64,000 nt of DNA. Source: Kappaphycus alvarezii (lineage: Eukaryota > Rhodophyta > Florideophyceae > Gigartinales > Solieriaceae). Every line of letters begins with the position of its first letter. Position 1 is the stretch's first letter. Of the stretch, positions 1-10,420 are shown piece after piece. The position numbers and the translations under genes were made by a program. A model generated the notes under the pieces. It worked only from the letters and a program-made list of their open reading frames with translations. It was not told the origin of the DNA and ran no database searches. The DNA is taken from the NCBI GenBank assembly GCA_002205965.3, contig NADL03000512.1:2327139-2391138 (forward strand). The letters are read 5' to 3'.

Positions 1-1655
1 GGCATTCTTTGAGTTCTTCCGGATATTAGCTTCAATAGTGAGCGTCTATCTCTTCGTTTTCTTCTACAATAGCCATGTAACACTTTTGGTAAGGCATTTT
101 CCTACTGGATTTCATTCTCCAACATATTTTTGTATATTGATCGTTTGTTGTTTCCAACCATCTTTTCCGCTTTCCCGTTTGAGATAGGAGTGTAAACGAG
201 AACTGTTATCAACTGAATCGCTTTCTATCCCAAAAAGCGAAGCAGTGACATTGCAGTGACAGAAAGGGCGTTATCCGGGATGATCTTTTTTTAAAGACCA
301 GACGGTTCAAATTTTTCTATTTTGATGAATCTTAAAACCCCTCAGCATTGGCTTCCTCAGTTACAGCTGAAGGTGGGCATCCAGTATAATGCTCCACCCC
401 TATAGGGAGGTATTTGAATCCGGAAGAGGTTTCTTTGGAACGGACAGCAATGTCGATTGAGATAGTTTCAAAAAGAACGGAAAACGAAAAGCTTAGAGTT
501 GTCTTGGCTTTTGGATCGGAGTGAAATTTTGAGAGTTGTCGCAGCTTTTTACAAAAGTATAGACGTCATAATGGATACTGGGTTCCCAAATTTTTTCTGT
601 AATGGATTTCTTGGTTGTTTCTAGATCTCAATTCCCTAACTAATTATAAAAAGTCCTCAAGATATTCAATTTTTCTTTAAAAAGGGGCTATTAATCGAGG
701 ACCGGCTTTACTGTGTCCCCACGTCGCACGTGCTCTACATCAGTCTCACTGCCATCAAACTGGCGCTACAACCGGAAGTGAAGCACAGAAATCGGAACAA
801 TACGCAGCCTGGTACTCTTTTGTCAACGGCAAGTCTCACGCTTGCGGCTCCAACACATAGGGTGCCATTGGGAAATCCGCCCAAGCACTGCTCGTCTTCC
901 AAGCCTTTCACCTCGCTCGTCGCCGTAGTACGAGTTCGACTACGGATTACCTGCTCTTCGTAACTGCGATCTCGTCCCTCACTCTATAGCTCACGGCACA
1001 CGACCTAGCACGTGTGTCGGAAGACTCTCCCTCCTCACATTGTAAAAGTTTTTTGATTCCTGAGTACCCAATTCATGTGTTCAAGATCAACTTTTCTCAT
1101 TTCTAGTCAGTCAGGGATTTTATTAGTCCCTGAAGATTTGGCTCCTACTCGTTACCGTTTGGTACTTGCCCCCTGACAACTCTGACGTTTTCTACGGGAG
1201 CTTTTTCCCTTGCATTAGTTGAATCCTTCACACGGGATAGGTGATCAGCAGGCTGATTATTTCGTCCGGGTCTATATACAGTTTCAAACAAGTATTCTGT
1301 GAAAACTTCGAGCCATGGAGCTAATCGTTGATGTAAATATTTCTTTTCAAATGCCCATTTTTTGTGCCCGGTGATCAGTTATCAAGGCAAAAATTTAAAG
1401 TGATAAAAGGTAGAAGCTAAACTTTTTCAGTGCGAAGAAGAGAGCTGGTTCTTCTTTCTCTCAGACTGAATATCTATTTTCCCCATCATTCAGAGTACGA
1501 CTCGCAAATTGAACAAGGTGCAGTCTTCAGTTTTTATCTGTTTGGGACAGATCATTACCCAGAGAACATTCTGAGGTATCATTTTACACAAAAATGGGTC
1601 CCCCGAAATCTGGATACACTAGTACTGGGCGGATAAATAGCTTATCCTTAATCAA
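1..1655 (-). mobile_element. Ty3/gypsy relic (integrase to RNase H)
   Basis: Read on the minus strand, this stretch aligns base by base with the gypsy pol at about 56270-57620. Coordinates near 1 match the integrase core (the motif for SNGKAER reads at about 160-190). Coordinates 420-520 match the first catalytic-Asp region, and 1150-1650 match RNase H and the connection region. Many stops and frameshifts leave no usable frame. The relic starts outside the window and ends near 1655, where similarity to the RNase H/RT side stops. It is split by a foreign insert at about 719-1022. It is an old copy of the same family as the tandem array at 51.6-64 kb; divergence is clearly high, but I did not compute it. 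Confidence 0.85.
719..1022. mobile_element. Unknown ~0.3-kb insert inside the gypsy relic
   Basis: The gypsy alignment is continuous on both sides (about 660-718 and 1023-1140), but the roughly 300 bases between have no counterpart in the 56-57 kb copy. The insert is more GC-rich than its surroundings. Each end carries CACGTG inside loosely inverted sequence (CACGTGCTCT near the low end, CACGTGTGTC near the high end). This resembles a small terminal-inverted-repeat or SINE-like element. No coding frame is convincing, and I could not define a target duplication. Confidence 0.4.
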
Positions 1656-3189
1656 ATGTCTATTTACCTCTTTTTTCTCCTTTATTATCTGTTCTTGAAG
1701 CATTTAGTTTACAGCAAGAATTTTCTAATGCCTTATTCGGGGATCTATCTATTTGCTATATAATATTTCTAAATTGAAAACTCTCTGGCTTCATTTGGAA
1801 ACTTAAACTATCCCAAATTTACATAATCTAAAGTTATCGACCACTGTCTTTTCTTGGTTCAGAAACAATAGTGGGTATTCGCGGTGAAAACGTGGATTTA
1901 ATGTTGAGCTATTATTTGGTTCTCTAAATTGCAACTTTATGCATCATTATATTTAATGAAAATCATAATAAATACTTAATCCTGCCAAATATATTGCTTG
2001 AAGTCGAGCACCAGTGAATGCAGAAATTACAAAACGTATTTCGATAGAGTATAATACCATTCTGGCTACTTATAATGCTTTGGTCTTTGATTTCCATTCA
2101 AATTATTTCAATTCCTCTCTATTTATTTGACAATTTCATGAATAAAAATTCGGAAGAGCTGATTTTCAATAAATAATGTATAATTTTGAAACAAAATAAA
2201 TTATAAAATATCACAGCAACCTCTCTCTACTGATCCCCTCGATCCGTTACCAAAAAATACCGTCTTGTACCTGATATTTTCAAGCTGATTTTGTTTGACC
2301 GAAATATATGTATATATATGAATATTATTTTACCTCCAGATTTATTTCAGTTAATAAGGTCAATTGAGTTCATTATTGTTGGAAATATTTGTGCAAATAT
2401 TGTATAGACATTTTATTCTTCAAAGCAGGGCCCTATAAAGAAGCTATATTGTGGAACAATAACTCTAACTATAACCATTAATGTATTTTTTGGAGTGATC
2501 GAGGCATATTTTTATCTATTTACCCTTAATGTTTGACTAAAACATGCAGTATAAAACTTTTCCTTGTCCATCAGTTTTATTTTAATATCCGACAGGTTAC
2601 AACTATAACACTTTTACTACTGGTAAATAGTTTTATTGTAAAATTCTAACCTGGAAATTACTTCAAGGATTGTACTTTTCTAAGTTGTGTTATGAAATTA
2701 CTAAACCTTTTCCTAAAGTTTCGTGATATAAATTCATTTAGTTCCAGTGTAAATATTTAAATTTTGTTAAGTATGGCTTTACAGCTTCAACTCATCGAAA
2801 TTTACCTTCGCGCAGCTAGTATCAAAATTTTTTTTCTATTCATTATTATTGCAAGTTCTACTTCAGGAGGGGGAAATTTTCGGTGTTCTTAATGCATGAA
2901 AAACATGGTCAGCTGTTCCCTGAGGGATGTCAGGAAGTTTTCTATTTATTTAATTGGAATTCCTTTTTTCATCCGTAAATTAAACTTGTAGTATTAAATT
3001 TACTTCTGTTTTGACGAAATTAACAACAATTCATCACCAACTTCATCAATATGGACCAGACGATTGCACTGATAATATTCCACTTGCATAGAGGTGGTCA
3101 TTGCAACTAAGGTTTATGCCTTTCACAAGAAGCGTGCAATATGATAGCAGAAAATGTTATAATGTGAATGGATGAAAAAAATGCGAAGC
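1656..3189. other. AT-rich tract without a recognisable gene
   Basis: No frame shows a known motif. The part from about 2980 onward resembles the AT-rich flank at 26.95 and 50.7 kb (shared string TCTGTTTTGACGAA or a close variant), so it belongs to the dispersed sequence that also precedes the second RING-H2 locus. I see nothing else in it. Confidence 0.5.
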
Positions 3190-3570
3190 TAATTTTTGCG
3201 AATGATTGATTAATATCAAATATCCGCAGGATGATAAGATTTATCACAAAAAAGAGTCACCGCGACGAAACTTGTTAACCCTCGGTCAGCATACTATACG
3301 ATTAGCGTGGCCGGTCACTCCAACCAAAAACTGGAATAAGACGCAGTTTATGGATTTTTGTGTTCATACTCAAGAGCATGAGAACTGTTAGAGAGCTTGT
3401 GTTTTCGTGTGATGCAAAACTGATATCAAATTATTTCCTATGCCACAATTCTTCTCTTTTTTTGACAAATTTAAAGCGTACCTAAATTTCTTTAATACCG
3501 AGAATCAAAATATAGTGTGATATGGTAAAGAACTCAGTAGGCACAACATTACTACGTTACGGTATAAAAG
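3190..3570 (+). promoter_or_regulatory. Upstream region of the RING-H2 gene with TATA box
   Basis: TATAAAAG lies at 3563-3570, about 130 bases before the ATG at 3700. The same box sits at 30457-30464 before the second RING-H2 locus, again about 130 bases from its ATG. Other shared blocks are the string ACCGAGAATCAAAATATAG (about 3497 and 30391) and the 'gaatgattgat...atccgcag' block (about 3200 and 30095). Conservation of blocks and spacing between diverged paralogues argues for a real core promoter. That this is the transcription start region is inference. Confidence 0.6.
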
Positions 3571-3699
3571 CAACAGTAAAAGGTTTAATGGGAAAGGAAT
3601 AGCATCAAAACAACTAGAAAGTTCATTGAATCTCTTCCAAACTCATCCGCTGCTGTTAACTAGTAGCATTCTTTGCAACCCATAAAAAGAAAATTACAA

Positions 3700-4338
3700 A
3701 TGCCCGCTCCTGATTATGACGCCAATGCATTCAGCGCAGCTAGCCTTGGGAATCTCCTGGCTTTAGTCCAAAATTGCGAAGAGGGTATGTTTCGTTTTAT
3801 GAGCAGACTGAGTCTCATTCAGAGTGCGATCAGGGACAACGAATCTGGAGGAGATGTCTGCGGTCAAGTCGACGATTGCGCTATATGTTTAGAACCATTA
3901 TGCGGCCCAAACACCATTAAGACACCCTGTAACCACTACTTCCACCTTCACTGCGTTCTTGACCTTCTATGTCATGACGAGGATCAGAATTTAAGAGCTT
4001 CCTGTCCTCTTTGCCGCAGAAATTTGGACGGCAATGTCATAATAAATACGCGAAATGGCTTTCATCTCACGGATGATTTTTTGAGAACGATATTTAGTGA
4101 AGACCTAACATTTTCACAAGCTATTCAAAACGCAATCATCTGTCAGGCGGTATATTTCTATCATCTAATGTCCTTGAAAGACATTCTTATGTCACCGAGT
4201 ACCAATATCTTGTATCAACGGTTTTCAGAGCTGAGTTCTTGGTTTTGGGAACTTAGGGAAAGTCAAATGGATATGATGAGGGGAACTATTTCATATCTTG
4301 AGAGACTTTTTGGATTTGAGCTCAGTTTACAAAGGTAA
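3700..4338 (+). CDS. RING-H2 zinc-finger protein (putative E3 ubiquitin ligase)
   Basis: A 212-residue protein, intronless as read. I place the start at the ATG at 3700; an upstream in-frame TTG at 3673 only extends the open frame, and the paralogue also starts at this ATG. A full RING-H2 set is visible: C60-x2-C63, C77, H79, H82, C85, C102-x2-C105 (CAIC ... PCNH..H..C ... CPLC). RING-H2 domains usually recruit E2 enzymes for ubiquitin transfer. The N-terminal 55 residues and C-terminal 105 residues have no motif I recognise; the C-terminus looks helical and amphipathic. There is no signal peptide or membrane span. It has a TATA box at 3563 and a close paralogue at 30590. The family and the ligand residues are seen directly; E3 activity and any target are inference. 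Confidence 0.85.
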   Translation: MPAPDYDANAFSAASLGNLLALVQNCEEGMFRFMSRLSLIQSAIRDNESGGDVCGQVDDCAICLEPLCGPNTIKTPCNHYFHLHCVLDLLCHDEDQNLRASCPLCRRNLDGNVIINTRNGFHLTDDFLRTIFSEDLTFSQAIQNAIICQAVYFYHLMSLKDILMSPSTNILYQRFSELSSWFWELRESQMDMMRGTISYLERLFGFELSLQR

Positions 4339-4590
4339 GGGCTTCTAAGGTTCTTGTTCAAGCCCAATGTATCATAATTTCACTACCAATAGCAGCTTTA
4401 GAATCTTTACGGAAACAAATTTTGATAAATAGTAAATATGTGTAATGGGAGCTACCTTGCACTCGAATGAGGAACTATTTCAACTCCTCACTGCTTTCAG
4501 ACGAGAAGAGAGTAGCAGCAATCGGTACACTAGGCAGTAATGTTTCAATTCAGAAATTCACTGCCTAGATGCAAACCAAGTTCAAACAAA
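4339..4590 (+). other. 3' flank conserved between the two RING-H2 loci
   Basis: After the TAA stop, about 250 bases (for example GGGAGCTACCTTGCA at about 4447 and 31328) match the sequence after the second RING-H2 locus up to about 31460. The duplicated cassette therefore covers roughly 0.5 kb upstream, the gene and 0.25 kb downstream. No long open frame is present. Confidence 0.6.
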
Positions 4591-4594
4591 GCCT

Positions 4595-5470
4595 TTCTTA
4601 TTACTCACTGTTCGAGCGTTGTTCATCGCCGGTCCTCGGCGAAAGGCTCCAGTCTGCGATCACGACTGAACTCAAGCTATCCAAGTGCGATAGGTTTTTC
4701 TTGTCCGCAGCCTCACCTGACCGAGCACAGCTTCTCTCCGTGCGCACATCCTCCGCCTCATCTGTTTTCTCTTCGCTTCCTCACCCCCACCGCGGTACGT
4801 ACATGTCATCTTCTGCGTGGAAAGTCGCTCTGGCTCTTTGTCTCGGCATCGCACTATTCCCTGGATCTACTCGCTGTGTGGTCTGCTCCCGGCGCTCGTC
4901 CCACGTCGCAACAGTCTTAGAACCAAGCGGCCAACACTTGTTAATCTGCAAATACTAAGACCGAATGGCTCGGCGGCATCACGTCCTCCGTAACGTTCTT
5001 TCCTGCTACTGTAAGGAAGTTGGGATCGTCGCCCTTGTCGAGCATCCGCACTTCGGCCATGTTCCCGACTCGTCTGGGCATTCGGAGTCCCCCGCGTTAC
5101 GAATGGGCATTTCCATTCCCGCTGCATACGGGCTTCACAATTCCGACATCACAGTCGACGTTACTGTTGTCCACCCCTCCGCTCGCCGCCACATCTCGCC
5201 AAGAACGGTTACCGCAGACGCTGCTGCGACACTCACAGAGCGCGAGAAACATCGTCATTACGGGACTTACTGCAACCAAAACGATATCCTGCTCTCCCTC
5301 ATCGGGATTGATATCTATGGCGCCGTTGGCGACGGCAGCAAGGATTTTTTCCGCCAGCTTCCTTCGCTTCCTTTGCTGCTTACATCGCCGTTCCTCCCCT
5401 CAACAGGAGCTTCGCGACTTCGTTACCCGTTTTGCTTTTATCTCCAAATAATACAGGCGCGACAGGTTTC
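4595..5470 (+). pseudogene. LINE-A 3' fragment: CCHC knuckle and endonuclease-like C-terminus
   Basis: Two overlapping frames give the C-terminus of a non-LTR retrotransposon. One (4569-4958) carries a Cys-x2-Cys...His...Cys knuckle (CVVC ... GQHLLIC). The next frame (4965-5492) has DITVDVTV and later REKHRHYG and IDIYGA, the typical series of the restriction-enzyme-like endonuclease found at the end of some LINE proteins. The same order occurs on the minus strand at 35.45-36.1 kb (PCTYC ... GHHVSVC, then YDVTV, then FDIYGSAG). The reverse transcriptase is absent, so this is a 5'-truncated copy. A frameshift lies between the knuckle and the endonuclease part. Endonuclease identity rests on motif resemblance only. 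Confidence 0.65.
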
Positions 5471-5473
5471 TTC

Positions 5474-5787
5474 CCGCCGCCCGCATCCGTAGTTAATTTA
5501 TGAATACCCTCCGCACGCCTCTGTGCGACATTGTACAACCCACAAAGATTTACCATCACTCAACAATGATCCTGAGTTCTCTCGCGAACTCGATACTTTA
5601 CAGTACACAAGGATACTGTAGTATATTAATATTCTATCATTCTCACTTCGAAACGCGAGTCCGATCAATACTCGCACGACCGAATTGCCGAGCGTGGATG
5701 GTGGAATATCTTTATGGGTTCTAGAATATCGTACAGAAGCGTGCGGAGGGTATTCATAAATTAACTACGGATGCGGGCGGCGGGTAG
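5474..5787. mobile_element. Fold-back / MITE-like element with ~55-bp inverted termini
   Basis: Sequence at about 5474-5530 (contains GCATCCGTAGTTAATTTATG) reappears as its reverse complement at about 5732-5787 (CATAAATTAACTACGGATGC) with only a few mismatches. About 200 unrelated bases lie between. No protein frame spans the element. Long terminal inverted repeats around a short non-coding core fit a non-autonomous DNA transposon or fold-back element. I found no convincing target-site duplication, and no second copy in this window. Confidence 0.6.
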
Positions 5788-5809
5788 CACATCTGATTTT
5801 CTGAATGAA

Positions 5810-5930
5810 GGGAAAAGGTTTGACTGTTTTACTCTTGGAAGATATATACGATCTATCCCATGGTTTTCCAGACAACCACAATCGACTCAAAAAGGGTATA
5901 CCGACACAGTAATTGGGAAGGAACTACGCT
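5810..5930 (-). repeat. Inverted copy of the upstream DNA of RING-H2 locus 2
   Basis: The reverse complement of this block aligns with about 29885-30010, including TGTGTCGGTATACCC and TCGATT(A/G)TGGTTGTCTGG. At 29.9 kb the block lies just after LINE-B 3' DNA, and here it abuts LINE-B 3' DNA again. The block and the LINE end may therefore have moved together. Confidence 0.6.
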
Positions 5931-6600
5931 CCCTAAAATGCTACCTTCAGGCCAGCCATCAAGCAGACCGCATTAGACATGACGGCTGCTGCAGCGTGCC
6001 TTTGCATCAAAACCCCACGAACCTTTCCGTACGTCTCCAGTGCCGTCACAGCCACTTTCCTTGCCACGTCACTTAGCACTGCACATACATCCGGGTGCCA
6101 CCCTCCAAGAGTGCAGATTGGCACAGGCACGAGCCTACCTCTAGTGGATGTCATGATAAAGGATTGATATCTTCCCTGCTTTGCATTTCGCATCGCATTC
6201 AGAGAGGACATCGGTTGAAGGCCCTCACTCTCCTGTTGGAGGGAGCGAGGGGATTCATGAAGGTAACATCAAAAAAGTCGGTCCCTCCGCTGCTTCCCAT
6301 TGCCTGGATGTCTGGTGTCGTGCGGTGGAGACCATGGCGTGACTCTCCAACAGGATGACGGGCAGCTCTTGCCAGGTCGCGAGAAGGTTTACTTGGCGAT
6401 CATGTCGGTTGATCCTGTGGGCTCCATGCAATCAGTGAATAAGATGATCTCCATGTACATCGAGTTTGTCCGGGCAATTCCTTCTCGGGCATGGCGTGCC
6501 AGGGTGAAAAGTGGGACTTGACAGTAGTATTGAAACCACACCGAGAATTCTCGAGGGTCAATGCTTGTCTGTAATCGGGGGCATGGGGGACAATGCCCCT
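5931..6600 (-). pseudogene. LINE-B 3' fragment (endonuclease-like C-terminus)
   Basis: The minus frame 6211-5933 reads RYQSFI, TLGGWHPD, VLSDVARKVAV and QRHAAAAVMSNA. These are the hallmark strings of the LINE-B C-terminus seen again at 24.7, 29.6, 34.9, 44.4 and 51.3 kb. Similarity continues to about 6600 against the fuller LINE-B at 31.95-32.3 kb. The frame is broken. It is a 5'-truncated copy with its 3' end at the low coordinate. Confidence 0.75.
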
Positions 6601-7159
6601 AGTGAATGAATGAATGACTTCAAGTGATTGAAAACTCCGTTCCGCGGCGGTGTCTTTTGTTGGAATATACAAAGTGAGTGAATTACATGTCATCATTTCC
6701 TTCGAGAATAATACAGTGTTGAGCGCAAAGAAGTAAACAGTCCATCTTGCCTGCATCATTTTTTTGTGTCTCAGTGTACATGTCCAGCTTTACTCTTCTG
6801 TTCTACACCTGATGTCATTCTACTTCCACGGAAAACTTATTATCTCTCCATCATGCACATTGCTTGAGCAACGGTATCTTTCAATTCTCTAACCATTTGA
6901 CGGAAAGCAGTATTGACTAACAGTGCCTTTCAAACGGTCTCAGTTTTGTGATTCGTCTGCGATGCCTGCGAAATGGCCAAGGGTCTAGCGACCGTCTGGT
7001 GTCAAAAGCACTGCATTACTCAGAAGCCAGAAGCCGGCGTCCAGAACCCTAATCTAAATCTGAAGCAGAGACATTACAGCATAGATCGAATATATCCTCG
7101 TTTAGATCCCCGCGCTCGAAGTGTCAGGTGACGAAGTAAACTACCCCATTATTCCCCCG
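6601..7159. other. Intergenic, no gene seen
   Basis: No motif or long open frame. It lies between a LINE-B fragment and a short interspersed repeat. Confidence 0.5.
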
Positions 7160-7286
7160 TGTAAATGGGGGTTAATTTACTGTGGTAGATATGTGGGTTG
7201 GTATCCAGTAAATTTGTACCGGAGCGTAGATATCGTATCATGGTCAAGCCAATTGCGAAACCGTACGATGCGTCGAAAGCTGTGGA
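7160..7286 (+). repeat. Short interspersed repeat, copy 1
   Basis: This block (TGTAAATGGGGGTTAATTTA through GATGCGTCGAAAG) occurs in the opposite orientation at about 29300-29430. There the insert, about 170 bp in all, is flanked by a near-perfect 10-base direct repeat (GCACGGCAGT / GCACGACAGT), as expected for a SINE-like or other small mobile insertion. I could not make out clear RNA polymerase III A and B boxes. Confidence 0.55.
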
Positions 7287-7884
7287 TTTATTCCCCCTAA
7301 TGTGTCTTCCAGCAATAAAAACACCTGAAATTTTCCCATTACAGTAAAGTAAGATTGAATGCGTGATATTCCGATTTGCAAGCTCTTACTCTGAATAAAA
7401 CGGATCGGTGTCGTGCCTTCGCGCACTCTTCCGTCGGCCGTCAGCGGCCTGATAATTATTGACCTTCAGCGGTCGCACTCCAGCCGACCAGTATACTGTA
7501 CAGTAACACGGCGGCGGCAACCCTCATGGACAGCTGTTCCACACTAGGGTTATCAATAATTACAGCAGCCTACAGCACAGCCTACACTGTCCAGTAGCCA
7601 CAACATTTTGTGGTCCCTTCACGCGGACCCAGCTTGCCCCTCATGGGCCACATACTCTAAATCTAGCGTCCCACACAGGCAGTCTCCAACACTGAACCCG
7701 TGATACAGACGGGCATGTGGGAGTGGTGTACTGTAACAGATAATCTGGCTGATACCCAGTCAACTTGCTTGCCGGTAGTGAGCATGTGCCTTAAAAGTTG
7801 CGACAGGCACTGATGGCGCTGCACTCCACCAGCGATATATCTTTCAAGAGTAAAAGCACTCAAACCTCTTCCCTCTACCAGCAA
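7287..7884. other. Intergenic, no gene seen
   Basis: GC content rises but no domain is visible in any frame. It includes a direct continuation of unknown repeat-like DNA near 7500-7660. Confidence 0.4.
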
Positions 7885-8080
7885 GTAGAGCGGAGGCCGT
7901 CAAGCAGAGAAGAGGCCATCAAGCAAAAAAGCCGCATTGGAGGTTACTGCCAATGCGGAGTGTCACCGTAAAAGAATACCTCGCACGTTCGAAACCCCAT
8001 TCCATCTCACGGCTGGCGACAGGTCTCACAGGTTCCCTGACGATGGCGAACGCAATAATGCCCCACAGCACTGTCAATCG
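7885..8080 (-). pseudogene. Possible LINE 3' fragment
   Basis: The block around 7915-7980 (CATCAAGC..AAGCCGCATTGGAGGT and following) resembles the 3' end of the LINE-B copy at about 31635-31690 (GACAAGCAAGCTGCGTTGGA). It is short and diverged, so this call is weak. Confidence 0.3.
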
Positions 8081-8109
8081 GTAGTAGAGTACATTGGGGA
8101 AACGTTAGA

Positions 8110-8880
8110 ATATTTTACTGGGATTTCAAGTTGTAGTACTCATTTTAGTTCAGTAGGGCTCATCATCCTCTTTTTCGTCCATGTCATCGTCCTTGCCACC
8201 CTCTTAAAATAAATCCGGGGCCAATCACGTCTCAAACCACTCCTCAAGCTCATCCTATTCTTTCTGCGCCTCATCCTCGCTGACTTCTTCTGCATCGCAT
8301 TCGACGAAGAGTTTGCAGACAAAATCCATGCTCTTCTTCTTCGTCTGGCGTCGCAAGTTATAGTCTGCGTCCTTCGAGCCATACGTAGCGAGCGTAAGGC
8401 CGTCTAAGGGCGAGAGAGGCGATTTTCGGTGATGGGTTTTGAGGGGTGAATGTTGTTTACTTTGGTTGTAGATGGAGTGGGGCGATTTTTGATAGGAGAT
8501 AGAGGGTGTGAGGGGGAGATTAATGTATGTAGAGGTTGGTGGATTTCAAAAATTTAGGTAAAATGGGTCCAAATACACCATGGAGACGTATTGAAGGCGG
8601 TAATAAAAATTAAAATAGAAACTACAGTAGCGCATTTGCGTGAAAGTTCTATATTAGAAGTGAATTTGATGAAAAATGTAGATAAAATGGCGTAAAACGT
8701 TGCTTTGGAGTATATTTGGAGGAATGGATGGATTATTTATATATCTAAGGGGATGGTAGACAAATTTGAAAAGGACGGTAAGCGGATTCAGGAGCAGGAC
8801 ATTTAATGTTTTTGTAAGTAGTTGATACCTTTGGGAGGACCATTTCATCCTTTTGGGTGGACTATTTCCCGTATTGCAAA
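8110..8880 (-). mobile_element. Decayed gypsy LTR of family A, with relic of the LTR-encoded frame
   Basis: Minus-strand translation of 8400-8150 gives KDADYNLRRQTKK, then MDFVCKLFVE, then LEEWF, then an acidic tail. This is clearly related to DADDYIRRQTKK / IIEFVRRLFIEEE / FEEWLAPE of the LTR frame at 52055. About 8600-8880 on the minus strand resembles the start of U3 of the 51.57-kb LTR (AAATGGTCCTCCC near 8845, CATTTTATCTA near 8690). Stops and frameshifts interrupt the frame. The promoter/R/U5 half is not recognisable here. Confidence 0.6.
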
Positions 8881-9454
8881 GACCATCGCATGTTCTTTGG
8901 CCAGTTTTGTCGCCCTTTTTATATTGACCTGTTGCTGGTCTGAAGTAGAACGAGCTCGTGAAATGCGGTTTTTTGGGCTGGCCGAATGCATGCGACCATA
9001 GTTTTTGAGAAGTGACAAGCGTTCTACAATCTATTTTCCCTCATTTTGTCCGTAATAGAGTGCCAACTGTAATCAAAGGAGCAGGAATCTGACGAGTGAA
9101 TATTCGTAAGCATAACTGCTAGGAACAGAAATGTTTTTTGTGAACGCCTGCGTTTCTCGTCAATTAATAGCAAGACAAGTGTTAACTGCATCGTCCATCG
9201 ACTTTGCATACGTCTAGGATATGGCTAACATTATGTCCTCGAATGGTATTATTTCACCAAAATTGTTTCCATGGCCATTTTTTTGTGGTTGCTCCCGAAA
9301 AGGATGGAAAGCATTGGGTTTACCTCTAGTTTAATCAAAAATGATAACAGATAAAATATTGATTATAAATATGTGAGAAATTCTGGAGGACTTAGTGAAC
9401 GGGAAATGTTTTGCATTAATGGACCTGTACACTGAGTCTTCTTCAATTTCTTTA
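8881..9454. other. No gene seen
   Basis: AT-rich DNA between two gypsy relics; probably decayed element DNA, but nothing can be aligned with confidence. Confidence 0.4.
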
Positions 9455-10420
9455 GATGAAAAATTCAAGAATAAAAAACATTTCCCGGGAAGTTGGGTAC
9501 AATCAAATTCGAATTTATGCCATTTGGCCTCACAAATGAACCATCTAAGTTCCTAAGAATGATGAATGAGATTCTGTATGAAGTTTAATTTGCAAATTTG
9601 CAAAAGAGCATGTGAATGATTGAATGATATATTAAGAACCTTTAATGAGCACATAATGGCTATGAAGGCAGTTTGGAATATGACATCGGCATGTGGTCTG
9701 AAAATTCAGTGAATCAAATGTTTCTTCGCGAAACCTTTCATCCAGGTACTCTTTCATATCTTGGATCAGGATTGAATTAAATTTGATCCCAAAAAAACGA
9801 AAAACATCAAGGTGGCATCGAGGCCCGCACAAGGACAGAGGTTCACCACGTCTTAGTTCTGGACTCATACTACCGAGGATATATGAAACATTTCGCCGAG
9901 ACAGCTGCACAGTTACATGTAAATACTACGAAAACGGGGACTTTTGTCTGGAACAGGGAATTGCAGGCTGCCCTCAAGGAACATAAAATTAAGCTGCTTG
10001 TCCCTCCAGAGCTCATGGATCTGGATTTGCAGGGACCAAGTTTTTAGATACAGATGCTTCAGAACGGTCTCTGGGTACCTCTTTCTCCCAAAAGCATGAA
10101 AACAGAAGGTTTCAACCCGTTCATTTCGCAACTCGCAACGTGAATGACGGAAAGAGATACTCAGTCTGCGTGAAAGAAGCAATAGCTGTCTTCTGCGAGT
10201 TAGAAAGGCTTTGATTCTTCCAAATATCACTCAAAAAATATGTTTTGGTAACTGATCACCAGGAACTTAAGAGTAAATTCCAAAAAAATGTTTGAATCAC
10301 CGCTAAGCTCGATGGCTTCAAATTTTAGCATTTTATTAGTTTGAAATGTTTTACAGACCCAGACGAAGTATTCAGCTGATTAACTATCCCGTTAAAGCAA
10401 TCCAATGAATCCAAGCGTCG
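9455..10420 (+). pseudogene. Ty3/gypsy relic (RT to RNase H)
   Basis: On the plus strand this follows the pol of the 55.8-56.65 kb copy in order. The RT segment encoding MPFGL.NAP lies at about 9520, the post-YIDD helix region at 9650-9780, the connection region at 9800-9960 and RNase H at 10030-10390 (GATACTCAGTCTGCG and AACTGATCACCAGGAACTTA remain legible). The catalytic Y-x-D-D codons are in a deleted or scrambled stretch near 9580-9650. No frame survives. Confidence 0.8.

Noticed and set aside
730..963. 77-codon plus frame within the insert at 719-1022
   Set aside because: It does not begin with a clear ATG context, has no motif, and falls wholly inside a small repeat-like insert.
4540..5492. 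Two small overlapping secreted-protein genes
   Set aside because: The frames match the LINE-A C-terminus in order (knuckle, DVTV, REKH, IDIYG), so they are parts of one broken transposon frame.
5540..5730. tRNA or other small RNA gene within the fold-back element
   Set aside because: No cloverleaf or convincing A/B box could be traced by eye.
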